From Planctomycetaceae bacterium (GTDB lineage Bacteria; Planctomycetota; Planctomycetia; Pirellulales; UBA1268): a stretch of DNA of 42,618 bases. Position 1 is the first letter of the stretch. Each line of letters starts with the position of its first letter. The DNA lies in assembly GCA_021300535.1 (NCBI GenBank), contig JAJTED010000028.1, positions 1 to 42,618 of the forward strand. Direction: 5' to 3'. The translations under genes were made by a program, and so were the position numbers. Positions 28,511 through 36,857 of the stretch are shown here, piece after piece. The notes under the pieces are model-generated. The model saw nothing but the letters and a program-made list of their open reading frames with translations, was not told the origin of the DNA and did not search any database.

Positions 28511-29887
28511 TCATTCCTCGAACGTGCGGCGGCCCCGGAGGAGGTGGTGATAGTGCTGGGCGAAGCGATGGGCCTCGTCGCGGACGTATTCAAGGAGCCG
28601 CAAGGAATAGGAGTCGCGCGAGAGCCGCAGCGGCTCGCTCTTGCCCGGCAGGAAGACCTCCTCCTCCCGTTTTGCCAGCGAGATCACGCACGGGGCCGCG
28701 ATCCCCAGGCTCTCCAGCGCGTCGAGGGCGGCCGACAGCTGGCCCTTGCCGCCGTCCACCAGGAACACGTCGGGCAGCGCGGCCCCCTCGCGGACCAGGC
28801 GGGCGAACCGCCGCGACACGACCTCGTGGATGCTCTTGAAATCGTCGATGCCGTCCACCGTCTTGATGCGGTACCGCTTGTAGCCCGGCTTGAAGGGCAG
28901 GCCGTCGATGAACTGCACGAGGCTGGCGACGGTCTCGTTGCCGGCGAGGTGGGCGATGTCCACGCCCTCGATGACCCGCGGCGGCTTCGCCAGCCCGAGC
29001 ACCTTCTCCAGCCCCGCGAGCCCCTTCTTGGGATCGACGAGAAACACCTCCGGCTGGACGTGCTCCTCGAGGTCGCCGCGGTCGCCCAGCGTCTCCAGGA
29101 GCCGGATCTCGTCCCGCAGCCGGGCCGCCTTTTCGAACTCCAGCCGCCCGCTCGCCTCCAGCATCTCCTGTCGCATCTCGTCGAGCAGCCGCCGCTTGCC
29201 GCCTTCGAGGAACGTCTTCAGCCGGGCGATGTCCTTGCGGTACTCCTCCTTGGAGATCCGCAGGTTGCAGGGGGCCGTGCACTGGTCGATCGACGCCAGC
29301 AGGCAGGGCCGGAACCAGCGCCACTGCTCGTCGTCGGCGTCGATGTCGAGCGTGCAGGTGCGAAACTTGAAGATCCGCTGCAGGATGACGATCGCCCCGC
29401 GGAGGCTGCCCGCGCTCGTGAAGGGGCCGTAGAGCTTCACCCCCTTGTGCCGCGGCGTGCGGGTGAACTCGACCCGCGGAAAATCCTCGTGGGTCGTGAT
29501 CTGCAGGTACGGAAAGGTCTTGTCGTCCTTGAGGTCGCTGTTGAACCGCGGCTGCACGTCCTTGACGAGCCGGCTCTCGAGGAGCAGTGCGTCGACCTCG
29601 CTCTCCGCCTCCAGGTAGTCGATGTCGCGGATCTCGCGGACCAGGTCGGCGGTGCGGCGGTCCTCGGCGGCCGCCTTGAGGAAGTAAGAGCCGGCCCGGG
29701 CCCGCAGGTTCTTCGCCTTGCCGACGTAGATCACACGGCCCGCGGCGTCCTTCATCAGGTAGACGCCGGGGGTCTGCGGGAACGACCGCACCTTCTCCGC
29801 GGCGGCGGAGCGGTCGCGGGCGGCGGCGGCCGCGTCGGTGTCGGCGGGCAGCGTTTCGGCGGCGGGGGGCGGGTCACGGGCGTCCAT
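28511..29887 (-). CDS. uvrC: Excinuclease ABC subunit C, short form
   Basis: A 458-residue UvrC; E. coli UvrC is 610. The N-terminal GIY-YIG nuclease reads TPGVYLMKDAAGRVIYVGKA followed by KNLRARAGSYF. A four-Cys cluster follows (FRTCTLD ... RPCLLASIDQCTAPCNLRIS), then the UVR motif that binds UvrB (QEMLEASGRLEFEKAARLRD). The RNase H-like second nuclease has GVDIAHLAGNETVAS, PDVFLVDGGKGQL and RDEAHRFAQHYHH. The protein stops at RGRRTFEE, directly after that domain, so the tandem helix-hairpin-helix DNA-binding domain is absent. The end is clean with an ordinary stop and no HhH-like frame beyond, and the gene body is intact, so this looks like a natural short form. ATG 29887 was chosen; the frame upstream is non-homologous. 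Confidence 0.92.
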   Translation of the reverse strand: MDARDPPPAAETLPADTDAAAAARDRSAAAEKVRSFPQTPGVYLMKDAAGRVIYVGKAKNLRARAGSYFLKAAAEDRRTADLVREIRDIDYLEAESEVDALLLESRLVKDVQPRFNSDLKDDKTFPYLQITTHEDFPRVEFTRTPRHKGVKLYGPFTSAGSLRGAIVILQRIFKFRTCTLDIDADDEQWRWFRPCLLASIDQCTAPCNLRISKEEYRKDIARLKTFLEGGKRRLLDEMRQEMLEASGRLEFEKAARLRDEIRLLETLGDRGDLEEHVQPEVFLVDPKKGLAGLEKVLGLAKPPRVIEGVDIAHLAGNETVASLVQFIDGLPFKPGYKRYRIKTVDGIDDFKSIHEVVSRRFARLVREGAALPDVFLVDGGKGQLSAALDALESLGIAAPCVISLAKREEEVFLPGKSEPLRLSRDSYSLRLLEYVRDEAHRFAQHYHHLLRGRRTFEE

Positions 29888-30040
29888 GACCCGACATTCT
29901 ACGATCCTGCGGCCGAGGCCCCGGCGTTCGCCGTGTGGCATTGGGCGGAGGAGTTCAACAGAGCGTTGCCGTTGCATGGATCCAGCCGCGAATCGGGTTT
30001 TGCCCACCCGTGAACAGGGGTTCGGTCCTGTCACTGGTCC

Positions 30041-30201
30041 GAGAGTCCCCGGGCGGGAGCCCGGGGACTCCGGGCACGACAACCAGCCCGCCGCTCATGC
30101 CGGATGCATGCGGGTGGTTTGCTGGCTCGAGCCCCCATCGCATGGCACCCGGGAAGGCATGCGACCCGGAGTCCCCCGGCTTCCGCCGGGGGCTTCTTGT
30201 G
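30041..30201 (+). repeat. Near-complete 161-bp dispersed repeat unit
   Basis: Lies in the 405-bp gap between divergent uvrC and the exporter gene. The left end is a 10-bp stem (GTCCCCGGGC/GCCCGGGGAC) but lacks a clean T-tract. The right hairpin (about 30172-30191) is followed by CTTCTTGTG on the plus strand. The core matches the other units, including CATGGCACCCGGGAAGGCA. The rest of the gap shows no gene. Confidence 0.75.
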
Positions 30202-30292
30202 CCGTTCACGCGTGTCAAGCCGAGCGCAAGAATGGGGAGCGCGCAGCACCAAAATGGGAGCCCGGACCTCGCTTCCGGGGCGGCGACCGGTT

Positions 30293-32614
30293 ATGACAGC
30301 CCCGTCCCAGGACCGACCGATGCCCCCGCCAGCACACGCGCAGCGACGGCCCGCCTGGCGGGGCGGCCCCTGGTCCGACCCGTCGGCCGCGCGGCTGTTC
30401 CGCACGAGCATCGTCGCCTGCCTGCTCCTGGCCGCCGCCATGCCGTTCGTGGCGCGGACGGCGATCAGGATGCTCACCGCCGAATCGACGATCCCGTTCG
30501 ACTGGGTGCCGGCCGCGTTTCCCGCCCGCCGCGACTATGCCCGCTTCACCGCGGACTTCGGCAGCGGCGACATGGTCGTGGCGTCGTGGCCGGAATGCAC
30601 GCTCGACGCCTCGGCCGCCGACCGGTTCGCAGCCCGCGCCACCGGCCCGACCGCGCCACGGGATGCCGTCGGCCGGCCGTGGTTCGACGCCGTGACCACG
30701 GGCCGCACGGCGCTCGAGCGGCTGGTGGCGCCGCCGCTGGCGCTCGATCGCGCGGAGGCCGTGGATCGGCTGCGGGGCGTGGTCGTGGGGCCCGACGGCG
30801 AGCGGACCTGCGTGATCGTCGGCTTCACCGCGGCGGGCCTCGCCGATCGCCGCCGGTCGGTCGCCTGGATCCGCGACACGCTGCATGACATGGCCGGCGT
30901 CGCGGCCGACGACCTGCATCTGGGCGGCACGGTGATCGACAACGTGGCCGTGGACGCGGCCAGCGGCGAGAGCCTGCAGGTCTACGGCGGACCGGCGGCG
31001 GCGATCATCTTCGTGCTCACCTGGCTCGCCCTCCGCTCGCTGCGGTATGCGATCGTCGTGTTTCTGCTGGCGGTGACCTGCGTCGGGATCTCGTTCGCGT
31101 CGCTCGCGACCTGGGGCGATCGAATGAATCCGGTGCTCATCGTGATGCCGCTGCTCGTGCTCACGCTCGGCGTCTCCGGCGGAATCCATCTGGTGAACTA
31201 CCTCGTCGAGGAGTACCGCCGTGGCCCGGCCCGCGGCGCCGCCTGGCGGGCGGTGCGGGTGGCGTGGCTGCCGTGCAGCCTGTCGGCCGGCACGACGGCG
31301 GTGGGCCTCGGGTCGCTGGTCGTCAGCGAGCTGGAGCCGATCCGCACGTTCGGATTTCATGCGGCAGTCGGCGTGCTCGGCACGCTCATCGTGCTGTTTC
31401 TCGTGCTCCCCGGGATCTTCGCCCGCTGGCCCATCCGCCGGCGGCTCGACGTGGTCGCGGGGCCGGGGCCGGTGGAGCCGTGGGCCCGGGCGACGACGGG
31501 CCACGCCGCGGCGATCACCGGCGTGGCGATCGTGGCCCTGGCCGGCGCCGGGCTCGGCGTGCCCGGCATCCGCACGTCGGTCGGCATCGACACGCTGTTC
31601 ACGCCCGCCAGTCGGTTGATTCGCGACTACGCCTGGCTGGAACGCGAGATCGGTCCGCTCGTGCCGGTGGAGGTGATCCTGCGGTTTTCCGGCGACTCGG
31701 GCCTGCGGGCGGTGGAGCGGCTCGACGTCGTCAACGAGGTCGGCGCGGCGCTCCGCGGCCTGCCCCCCGTGGCCGGGGTCACGTCGGCGGCGTTGTTCGT
31801 GCCCGACAGGGACGACGCAACGGGGTTTCGAGCCGCGGCCCGCAAGGCCGTGATCGCCCGGAAGTTGGCAGCCAGCCTCTCGCAGCTCGCCGACATGCGG
31901 CTCGTGCGCATGGAAGGGGACGACCAGTTGTGGCGGGTCACGGCCCGCGTCTCCGCGCTCGCCGGCCTCGACTACGGCCGGGTGCTCGCGGAGGTCCGCG
32001 GCGTCGTGGAGCCGGTCGTGGCTCGCCACGGCGGCGGTGGCCGGGGGATCACGGCGGCCTACACCGGTGCCATGCCGCTCATCAACGCCATCCAGACCAC
32101 GCTCCTCCGCGACCTGTTCACCAGTTTTCTGTCGGCGCTCGGCGTGATCACGCTCGTCATGATGGTGGTCGAAGGGGGCGTGATGGCGGGGCTCGTGGCG
32201 ATGATCCCCAACATCTTCCCGATGGTGCTGCTCTTCGGGATCCTGGGCTGGACGCAGGCGGCCCTCGACATCGGCAGCGTGATGACGGCTTCGGTGGCCC
32301 TGGGCATGGCGGTGGACGGCACCTTCCACTTCCTCACGTTCTTCCGCCACGCGCTCCACGGCCGCGGCGGGCGGGCCGCGGCCGTCCGCGACGCCTATCG
32401 CCACTCGGCCGGGGCCCTCGTGCAAAGCGCGTTGGTTTGCGGGATCGGCATCCTGGCGTTCGCGGCCAGCCCGTTCGCGCCCACGCGGCGGTTCGCCTGG
32501 ATGCTGTCGCTGCTTGTGGTCGCGGCGCTCGTGGGCGACCTCGTCGTGCTGCCGGCCCTGCTCACCACCCGCGCCGGCCGGTGGTTTCGCCCCGCGCGGC
32601 GACCGCAGTCATGA
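30293..32614 (+). CDS. MMPL/RND-superfamily membrane exporter
   Basis: A 773-residue transporter with the duplicated RND-like layout. Half one has TM1 (about 40-60), an external loop of roughly 180 residues, then five membrane segments including VLTLGVSGGIHLVNYLVEEY. Half two repeats this, ending in MTASVALGMAVDGTFHFLTF, the TM4-like motif with an Asp. Total length and the Gly/Asp/His pattern fit MMPL-type and sterol-sensing-like RND proteins, which move lipids or hydrophobic compounds and usually need no adaptor. Substrate unknown. ATG 30293 is used because the open frame upstream to 30104 is repeat-derived; ATG 30320 is an alternative. It is not in an operon with neighbours. A GC hairpin follows it at 32687-32705. 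Confidence 0.85.
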   Translation: MTAPSQDRPMPPPAHAQRRPAWRGGPWSDPSAARLFRTSIVACLLLAAAMPFVARTAIRMLTAESTIPFDWVPAAFPARRDYARFTADFGSGDMVVASWPECTLDASAADRFAARATGPTAPRDAVGRPWFDAVTTGRTALERLVAPPLALDRAEAVDRLRGVVVGPDGERTCVIVGFTAAGLADRRRSVAWIRDTLHDMAGVAADDLHLGGTVIDNVAVDAASGESLQVYGGPAAAIIFVLTWLALRSLRYAIVVFLLAVTCVGISFASLATWGDRMNPVLIVMPLLVLTLGVSGGIHLVNYLVEEYRRGPARGAAWRAVRVAWLPCSLSAGTTAVGLGSLVVSELEPIRTFGFHAAVGVLGTLIVLFLVLPGIFARWPIRRRLDVVAGPGPVEPWARATTGHAAAITGVAIVALAGAGLGVPGIRTSVGIDTLFTPASRLIRDYAWLEREIGPLVPVEVILRFSGDSGLRAVERLDVVNEVGAALRGLPPVAGVTSAALFVPDRDDATGFRAAARKAVIARKLAASLSQLADMRLVRMEGDDQLWRVTARVSALAGLDYGRVLAEVRGVVEPVVARHGGGGRGITAAYTGAMPLINAIQTTLLRDLFTSFLSALGVITLVMMVVEGGVMAGLVAMIPNIFPMVLLFGILGWTQAALDIGSVMTASVALGMAVDGTFHFLTFFRHALHGRGGRAAAVRDAYRHSAGALVQSALVCGIGILAFAASPFAPTRRFAWMLSLLVVAALVGDLVVLPALLTTRAGRWFRPARRPQS

Positions 32615-32686
32615 GCCGCACCGCGTGCTCGAGCGAATCCGACTTTCGTGGACCACCGGCTCCGGGGGCGGCAAAAGTCTTCTCGC

Positions 32687-32705
32687 TGTGGCCGCGGCGG
32701 CCACA
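32687..32705. terminator. GC hairpin after the exporter gene
   Basis: TGTGGCCGC and GCGGCCACA form a 9-bp stem around one base, 73 bp after the exporter stop. No T-tract follows, so termination is only a possibility. The rest of 32615-32811 is GC-rich with a TAGAAT (-10-like) and no gene. Confidence 0.3.
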
Positions 32706-32811
32706 CGCTCGTCGAGCGTTCGCCGACCCCCTCGCCTCCCCGGCCCAATTTTCCCGGCAACGCTACATGGATGGAAAAAATCCCTAGAATGATCGGCGGA
32801 GGCACTGTGAC

Positions 32812-33711
32812 ATGAAGATCTTGATCGGCGTGGACGGCTCGGCGGCATCCCTCGACGCGGCCCGCCTCGCGGCGGCACTCGTCAACCCGGCCACCGACGG
32901 CGTGGCCGTGTACTTCTCGCCGTTGGAGCTGGAGAAGCGGCTGCCGGGCAGGAAGCGGGAGGTGGTGGATGGCGCCGCCGCCGCCCTGTTCGAAGAGATC
33001 TGCGGCCTGCTTCCCCGGGGCTGCGTCCGGCAGCCGGAGATGATCTGCAGCTCGAAGTCGGCGGCCGTCGGGATCCTGGAGTCGGCCGCCGAGTGGAAGG
33101 CCGACCTGGTCGTCGTCGGCGCCCGGGGGCACGGCTCGCTGGAGCGGCTCTTCCTCGGCAGCGTGTCGCGGGCGGTGGTGCATGGCGCGAATCTCCCCGT
33201 GCTCGTGGTCCGCGCGGCTCCGCCGGACGACCGTGGCCTGCGGGTGCTCGCCTGTCACCATCCAGCCAGCGCCGCCGCCATCGCCCGCGTCGCCGGCCAC
33301 CTTACCTGGCCGGGGAATGCCGTAGGGCAGGTGATCGCCGTGACCGAATCGATGCTGGCCGGGCCCGTGCCGGAATGGGTGCGGAATCGAGTCCGCGACC
33401 CCGCCGTCGCCGCGATGGCCGGGGCCTGGCAGGAGGAGCACGACGCCGAGGTGGCCGCGGTCGGCGGCCACCTGGAGGCCTTTCAAAAGACGCTGCCTGC
33501 CGGCTTTCAAAAGACCGCGCCGATCATCGCCGAGGGGAACCCCGGCGACCGCATCCTGGAGCGGGTCAAGGCCGACGGCATCGACCTCGTCGTGCTCGGC
33601 CGCACGCCCACCGATGCCCTCTCGCGGTGGCTGCTGGGCAGCACCTCCGAGGCCGTCCTCACCAACGCCCCCTGCAGCGTGCTGCTGGTGCCGGTGGAAA
33701 AGCCCGTCTGA
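32812..33711 (+). CDS. Tandem-domain universal stress protein
   Basis: A 299-residue protein of two fused Usp domains. Domain 1 starts MKILIGVDGSAASLDAARLA and has the ATP-binding loop VVVGARGHGSLERLFLGSVS (G-x2-G-x9-G-S), so it probably binds ATP. Domain 2 has LGRTPTDALSRWLLGSTSEA, which resembles the loop but lacks the second glycine, so nucleotide binding there is uncertain. A GGAGG stands 9 nt before the ATG. The gene is alone on this strand between the exporter and the repeat cluster at 33.7 kb. The role is stress-linked and not specific. Confidence 0.9.
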   Translation: MKILIGVDGSAASLDAARLAAALVNPATDGVAVYFSPLELEKRLPGRKREVVDGAAAALFEEICGLLPRGCVRQPEMICSSKSAAVGILESAAEWKADLVVVGARGHGSLERLFLGSVSRAVVHGANLPVLVVRAAPPDDRGLRVLACHHPASAAAIARVAGHLTWPGNAVGQVIAVTESMLAGPVPEWVRNRVRDPAVAAMAGAWQEEHDAEVAAVGGHLEAFQKTLPAGFQKTAPIIAEGNPGDRILERVKADGIDLVVLGRTPTDALSRWLLGSTSEAVLTNAPCSVLLVPVEKPV

Positions 33712-33712
33712 T

Positions 33713-33731
33713 CACCCGGGGCTTCTCGGGC
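33713..33731 (+). repeat. Short 3' fragment of the dispersed repeat
   Basis: CACCCGGGGCTTCTCGGG directly after the uspA stop codon matches the right end of the left-type arm (CACCCGGGGCTTCTTGG) with small changes. It lies immediately upstream of a full unit, so two copies sit in tandem here. Confidence 0.5.
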
Positions 33732-33734
33732 GCC

Positions 33735-33897
33735 CACAAGAAGCCCCCGGCGGAAGCCGGGGGACACCGGGTCACTCACCTCCCCGCTCACCATGCGGTG
33801 CGGTTTCGAACCGGGGAGTCACGTGCCGTCTTGCGGCGTGGATGGCGGGATGGTTTTCGTACCCGGAGTCCCCGGGTTTCCACCCGGGGCTTCTTGG
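33735..33897 (-). repeat. Complete 163-bp dispersed repeat unit
   Basis: Same arrangement as 28234-28397. Left hairpin follows CACAAGAAG; right hairpin 33870-33877 / 33882-33889 with loop TTCC is followed by CTTCTTGG and would terminate uspA transcripts. The core has GGTTTCGAACC. It fills most of the 222-bp convergent gap between uspA and kdsB. Confidence 0.8.
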
Positions 33898-33917
33898 ACC
33901 ACGTGCGCCATTCGCAC

Positions 33918-33947
33918 AAAAAGCCCCCGGCGGTCAGATGCCGCCGG
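33918..33947 (-). terminator. kdsB terminator built from gene end plus half a repeat
   Basis: On the minus strand a 7-bp stem (CCGGCGG at 33941-33947 with CCGCCGG at 33927-33933) encloses a 7-nt loop CATCTGA and is followed by GGGCTTTTT. The upstream arm is kdsB coding sequence and the loop contains the kdsB stop codon; the downstream arm and T-tract belong to a truncated copy of the dispersed repeat. Confidence 0.7.
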
Positions 33948-34734
33948 TCCCGGAACCGCGGCAGCGTTCCACGAAGGCGGCGTAGTCTCGCGGCGTGTCG
34001 ATGCCGCGGGCCGCATGGTCGATCGCGCCGGCCACGATCGGGATGCCGGCCTCCACCACCCGCAACTGCTCGAGGCTTTCGAGCGCCGCCAGCCGCGACT
34101 CGGGCAGGGCGTTCCAGCCTTCGAGCACGCCGCGCCGATAGGCGTAGAGGCCGACGTGCTGCCAGTAGAGCGGCGGCTCGGCCTGAAGCAGGGCCGGCGA
34201 CCAGTCGCGGGCCGCGGGCACGGCGGCCCGGCTGAAGTAGACCGCCCGCCAGGCATTCGCCACCGGGCCGCCCTCCGCGTGCCAGGGCGTGAGCACCGCC
34301 TTCACGGCGGCGGGATCGTGCAGATCCTCGTCACGCCGTAGGGGCGTGACGAGCGTGGCCACGCCGGCCTCGGGGCAGCGGTCGAGAAGGTCGATGGCCG
34401 CATCGATGGCCGATGCCGCGAGCTCCGGCTCGTCTCCCTGCACGTTGACGACGATGTCGGCCGCGGGCAGGCCGGGCAATGCTTCCACGATCCGGGCGGT
34501 GCCGCTGGTGCAATCCGGCGAGGTCATCACCGCGTGTCCGCCGCAGGCCTGCACCGCCGCGGCGATCTCCGCGCTGTCGGTGACCACGGCCACGTGGGTC
34601 GCCCGGCGGGCGCCGCGGGCGGCCCGCCAGGTGTGCTCGATCAGCGGCCGGCCCGTCTCGGCGAGCAGCATCTTGCGGGGCAGCCGCTGGCTGGAAAGGC
34701 GGGCGGGAATCGCGATCACGGCAGTGTCGGGCAT
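33934..34734 (-). CDS. kdsB: 3-deoxy-manno-octulosonate cytidylyltransferase
   Basis: A 266-residue enzyme that activates KDO as CMP-KDO for lipopolysaccharide core synthesis. The N-terminus VIAIPARLSSQRLPRKML is the CTP-binding signature. Later motifs are EHTWRAARGA, DIVVNVQGDEPELAAS (metal and CTP binding), VYFSRAAVPAARD, WQHVGLYAYRRGVLEGW and LESLEQLRVVEAGIPI. Length is close to E. coli KdsB (248). ATG 34734 precedes the first strand directly. It diverges from glmS across 81 bp. Its presence implies an outer membrane with KDO-containing LPS. Its stop codon lies in a terminator loop. Confidence 0.95.
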   Translation of the reverse strand: MPDTAVIAIPARLSSQRLPRKMLLAETGRPLIEHTWRAARGARRATHVAVVTDSAEIAAAVQACGGHAVMTSPDCTSGTARIVEALPGLPAADIVVNVQGDEPELAASAIDAAIDLLDRCPEAGVATLVTPLRRDEDLHDPAAVKAVLTPWHAEGGPVANAWRAVYFSRAAVPAARDWSPALLQAEPPLYWQHVGLYAYRRGVLEGWNALPESRLAALESLEQLRVVEAGIPIVAGAIDHAARGIDTPRDYAAFVERCRGSGTGGI

Positions 34735-34815
34735 GAGAGTCACCGGTGACGGAGCAGGAAAAGGTCGGTAGGATGATGATGGCGCGGCCGGTCGGATCAC
34801 GGAGGAGTTTTCCAC

Positions 34816-36708
34816 ATGTGCGGCATCGTGGGCTACGTCGGTTTTCGGGAGGCGACGGGGCTGATCGTCGAGGGGCTGCGGCGGCTGGAGTACCGCGGCT
34901 ATGACTCGGCGGGAATCGCCACCCTCGACGACGACGGCGGCATCCGGGTACGGAAGGCGGCCGGCCGGCTCGCCCGCCTGGAGGCGCTCGTCCGGGAAGA
35001 CGCCAGCGACGCGTCGATCGGCGTCGGCCACACCCGCTGGGCCACGCACGGCGCGCCCACCGACGGCAACGCCCATCCGCACCTCGGCTGTCCGACGGCG
35101 GCCGCGACGCCGACCGTGGCGGTCGTGCACAACGGCGTGATCGAGAACTTCCGCGGGCTCAAGTCGAGATTGGAGGCGGAGGGCTACGCCTTTCGCTCGG
35201 AGACCGACACCGAGGTCATCGCCCACCTCGTCGATGCCGCCCTGCGGCGGCTGCTCGCGGCCGGTGCCCCGCGGGTCAGCGACGATCCCGCCGACACGCC
35301 CTGGGTGATGGCCGTCCGCGAGGCGATCGACCAGCTCCGCGGCACCTACGGCCTGCTCGTTCTCTTCGCCGGCCAGCCGGGGCTGCTCGTCGCGGCCCGC
35401 TGCGGCAGCCCGCTGGTGGTGGGCGTGGGCGACGGCGAGCATTTCGTCGCCAGCGACGCCAGCCCGCTGGCCGGCCACGCCGACCGGATCGTCTACCTGG
35501 CCGACCACGAGATCGCCGTGGTCACGCCCGACACGCTGCGGGTGGTCCACCGCGACGCGGGCCGCGTCGAGCCGTCGGTGCTGCCGCTGGAACTGACCGC
35601 GGCCGACGTGGGCATGGGCGGCTACGCCCACTACATGCTCAAGGAGATCCACGAGCAGCCCGAGACGATCCGGGCCGCGATGCGGGGCCGCCTCTCGCGG
35701 GACGACGCCACGGCGGTGTTCGGCGGGCTGAATCTCACGCCCCGCCGGCTGCAGCACGTCAACCGGATCGTGCTTACCGGCTGCGGCACGAGCTGGCACG
35801 CCGCGCTCGTAGGCGAATACCTGATCGAGGAGTTCGCCCGGCTGCCGGTCGAGGTGGAATACGCCAGCGAGCTCCGCTACCGCAATCCGCCGATCGACGA
35901 GGGCACGCTGCTGTTCGCGATCACGCAATCGGGCGAGACGGCCGACACGCTCGCCGCCCTCCGCGAGATGAAGCGCAAGGGCCATCCCACGCTCGCAATC
36001 TGCAACGTGGTCGGCAGCTCGATCGCCACGGAGGCCGACGGCGGCGTGTACCTGCACGCCGGCCCCGAGATCGGCGTGGCCAGCACGAAGGCGTTCACGA
36101 GCCAGTGCGTGGTCCTCGCCCTCCTGGCCCTGTACTTCGGCCGCCTCCGGCACATGGGCTACGAGCAGGGCCTGCGGTACATCGCCGACCTGGAGCGGCT
36201 GCCCGACCTCGTGGCCGCCGCCCTGGAGGCCGACGGGGCGATCCGCCGCATCGCCGCCAAGTACCAAGACGCCTCGACCTTCCTCTACCTGGGGCGGCAG
36301 TACAACTTCCCGGTGGCCCTGGAAGGGGCGTTGAAGCTCAAGGAAATCAGCTACATCCACGCCGAGGGCTACCCGGCGGCGGAGATGAAGCACGGGCCGA
36401 TCGCCCTGGTCGACCAGGCCACGCCGAGCGTGTTCCTGATCCCGCAGGGGGCGGTGTACGACAAGGTGCTGCTGAACGTCGAGGAGATCAAGGCCCGCAA
36501 GGGGCCGGTGATCGCGATCTCCAGCCCCGGCGACGAACGGGTGCGGGAGCTGGTCGACGACGTGATCGAGCTGCCGGAGACCCCCGACTTCCTCCAGCCG
36601 ATCGTGGCCGCGATCCCGCTCCAGCTCCTCGCCTACCATATCGCGGTGCTGCGGGGCTGCGACGTGGACAAGCCGCGAAACCTGGCGAAAAGCGTCACGG
36701 TCGAGTGA
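34816..36708 (+). CDS. glmS: Glutamine-fructose-6-phosphate aminotransferase (isomerizing)
   Basis: A 630-residue GlmS, which makes glucosamine-6-phosphate from fructose-6-phosphate and glutamine, the first step to UDP-GlcNAc. Cys2 of MCGIVGYVG is the glutaminase nucleophile; GHTRWATHGAPTDGNAHPH follows. Two SIS sugar-binding domains carry LTGCGTSWHAALVGEYLIE and ITQSGETADTLAALREM. The C-terminus ends NLAKSVTVE as in the family. It is about 20 residues longer than E. coli GlmS. GGAGGAG stands before the ATG. No glmS ribozyme is recognisable in the 81-bp upstream gap. The product would feed the phosphohexomutase at 5577-6953 if that is GlmM. Confidence 0.97.
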   Translation: MCGIVGYVGFREATGLIVEGLRRLEYRGYDSAGIATLDDDGGIRVRKAAGRLARLEALVREDASDASIGVGHTRWATHGAPTDGNAHPHLGCPTAAATPTVAVVHNGVIENFRGLKSRLEAEGYAFRSETDTEVIAHLVDAALRRLLAAGAPRVSDDPADTPWVMAVREAIDQLRGTYGLLVLFAGQPGLLVAARCGSPLVVGVGDGEHFVASDASPLAGHADRIVYLADHEIAVVTPDTLRVVHRDAGRVEPSVLPLELTAADVGMGGYAHYMLKEIHEQPETIRAAMRGRLSRDDATAVFGGLNLTPRRLQHVNRIVLTGCGTSWHAALVGEYLIEEFARLPVEVEYASELRYRNPPIDEGTLLFAITQSGETADTLAALREMKRKGHPTLAICNVVGSSIATEADGGVYLHAGPEIGVASTKAFTSQCVVLALLALYFGRLRHMGYEQGLRYIADLERLPDLVAAALEADGAIRRIAAKYQDASTFLYLGRQYNFPVALEGALKLKEISYIHAEGYPAAEMKHGPIALVDQATPSVFLIPQGAVYDKVLLNVEEIKARKGPVIAISSPGDERVRELVDDVIELPETPDFLQPIVAAIPLQLLAYHIAVLRGCDVDKPRNLAKSVTVE

Positions 36709-36764
36709 CGGCGGCGTTGCTTGCGTGCCCCCGCGGCGCTGCTAGGATCAGCGGTCCACTCGCC

Positions 36765-36801
36765 CCGTTGGTCCTGGGTTCGAGTCCCAGCGGCCCCATT
36801 T
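36765..36801 (+). repeat. tRNA 3'-end fragment, copy 1
   Basis: A 34-nt match to the 3' part of a tRNA: end of the anticodon stem (CCGTTGGTC), T stem-loop CTGGG-TTCGAGT-CCCAG, and acceptor strand CGGCCCC with A, then TTT. It resembles tRNA-Lys types, but the anticodon is missing so identity is uncertain. No 5' half (GGGGCCG) lies upstream, so it is not a functional tRNA. The same 37 bases recur at 40175-40211 with one mismatch. Confidence 0.75.
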
Positions 36802-36857
36802 GGCGGAAGTGTCTGGCGGCAACTGGACTTCCGCGTTGCCGGGCCTCCGGCGCCGCG

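Noticed and set aside
34735-34815. glmS ribozyme upstream of glmS
   Set aside because: The 81-bp gap is too short for the full ribozyme and its conserved core is not visible.
36740-36798. A complete tRNA gene after glmS
   Set aside because: Only the T arm and 3' acceptor strand are present; no anticodon arm, D arm or 5' acceptor strand can be paired.
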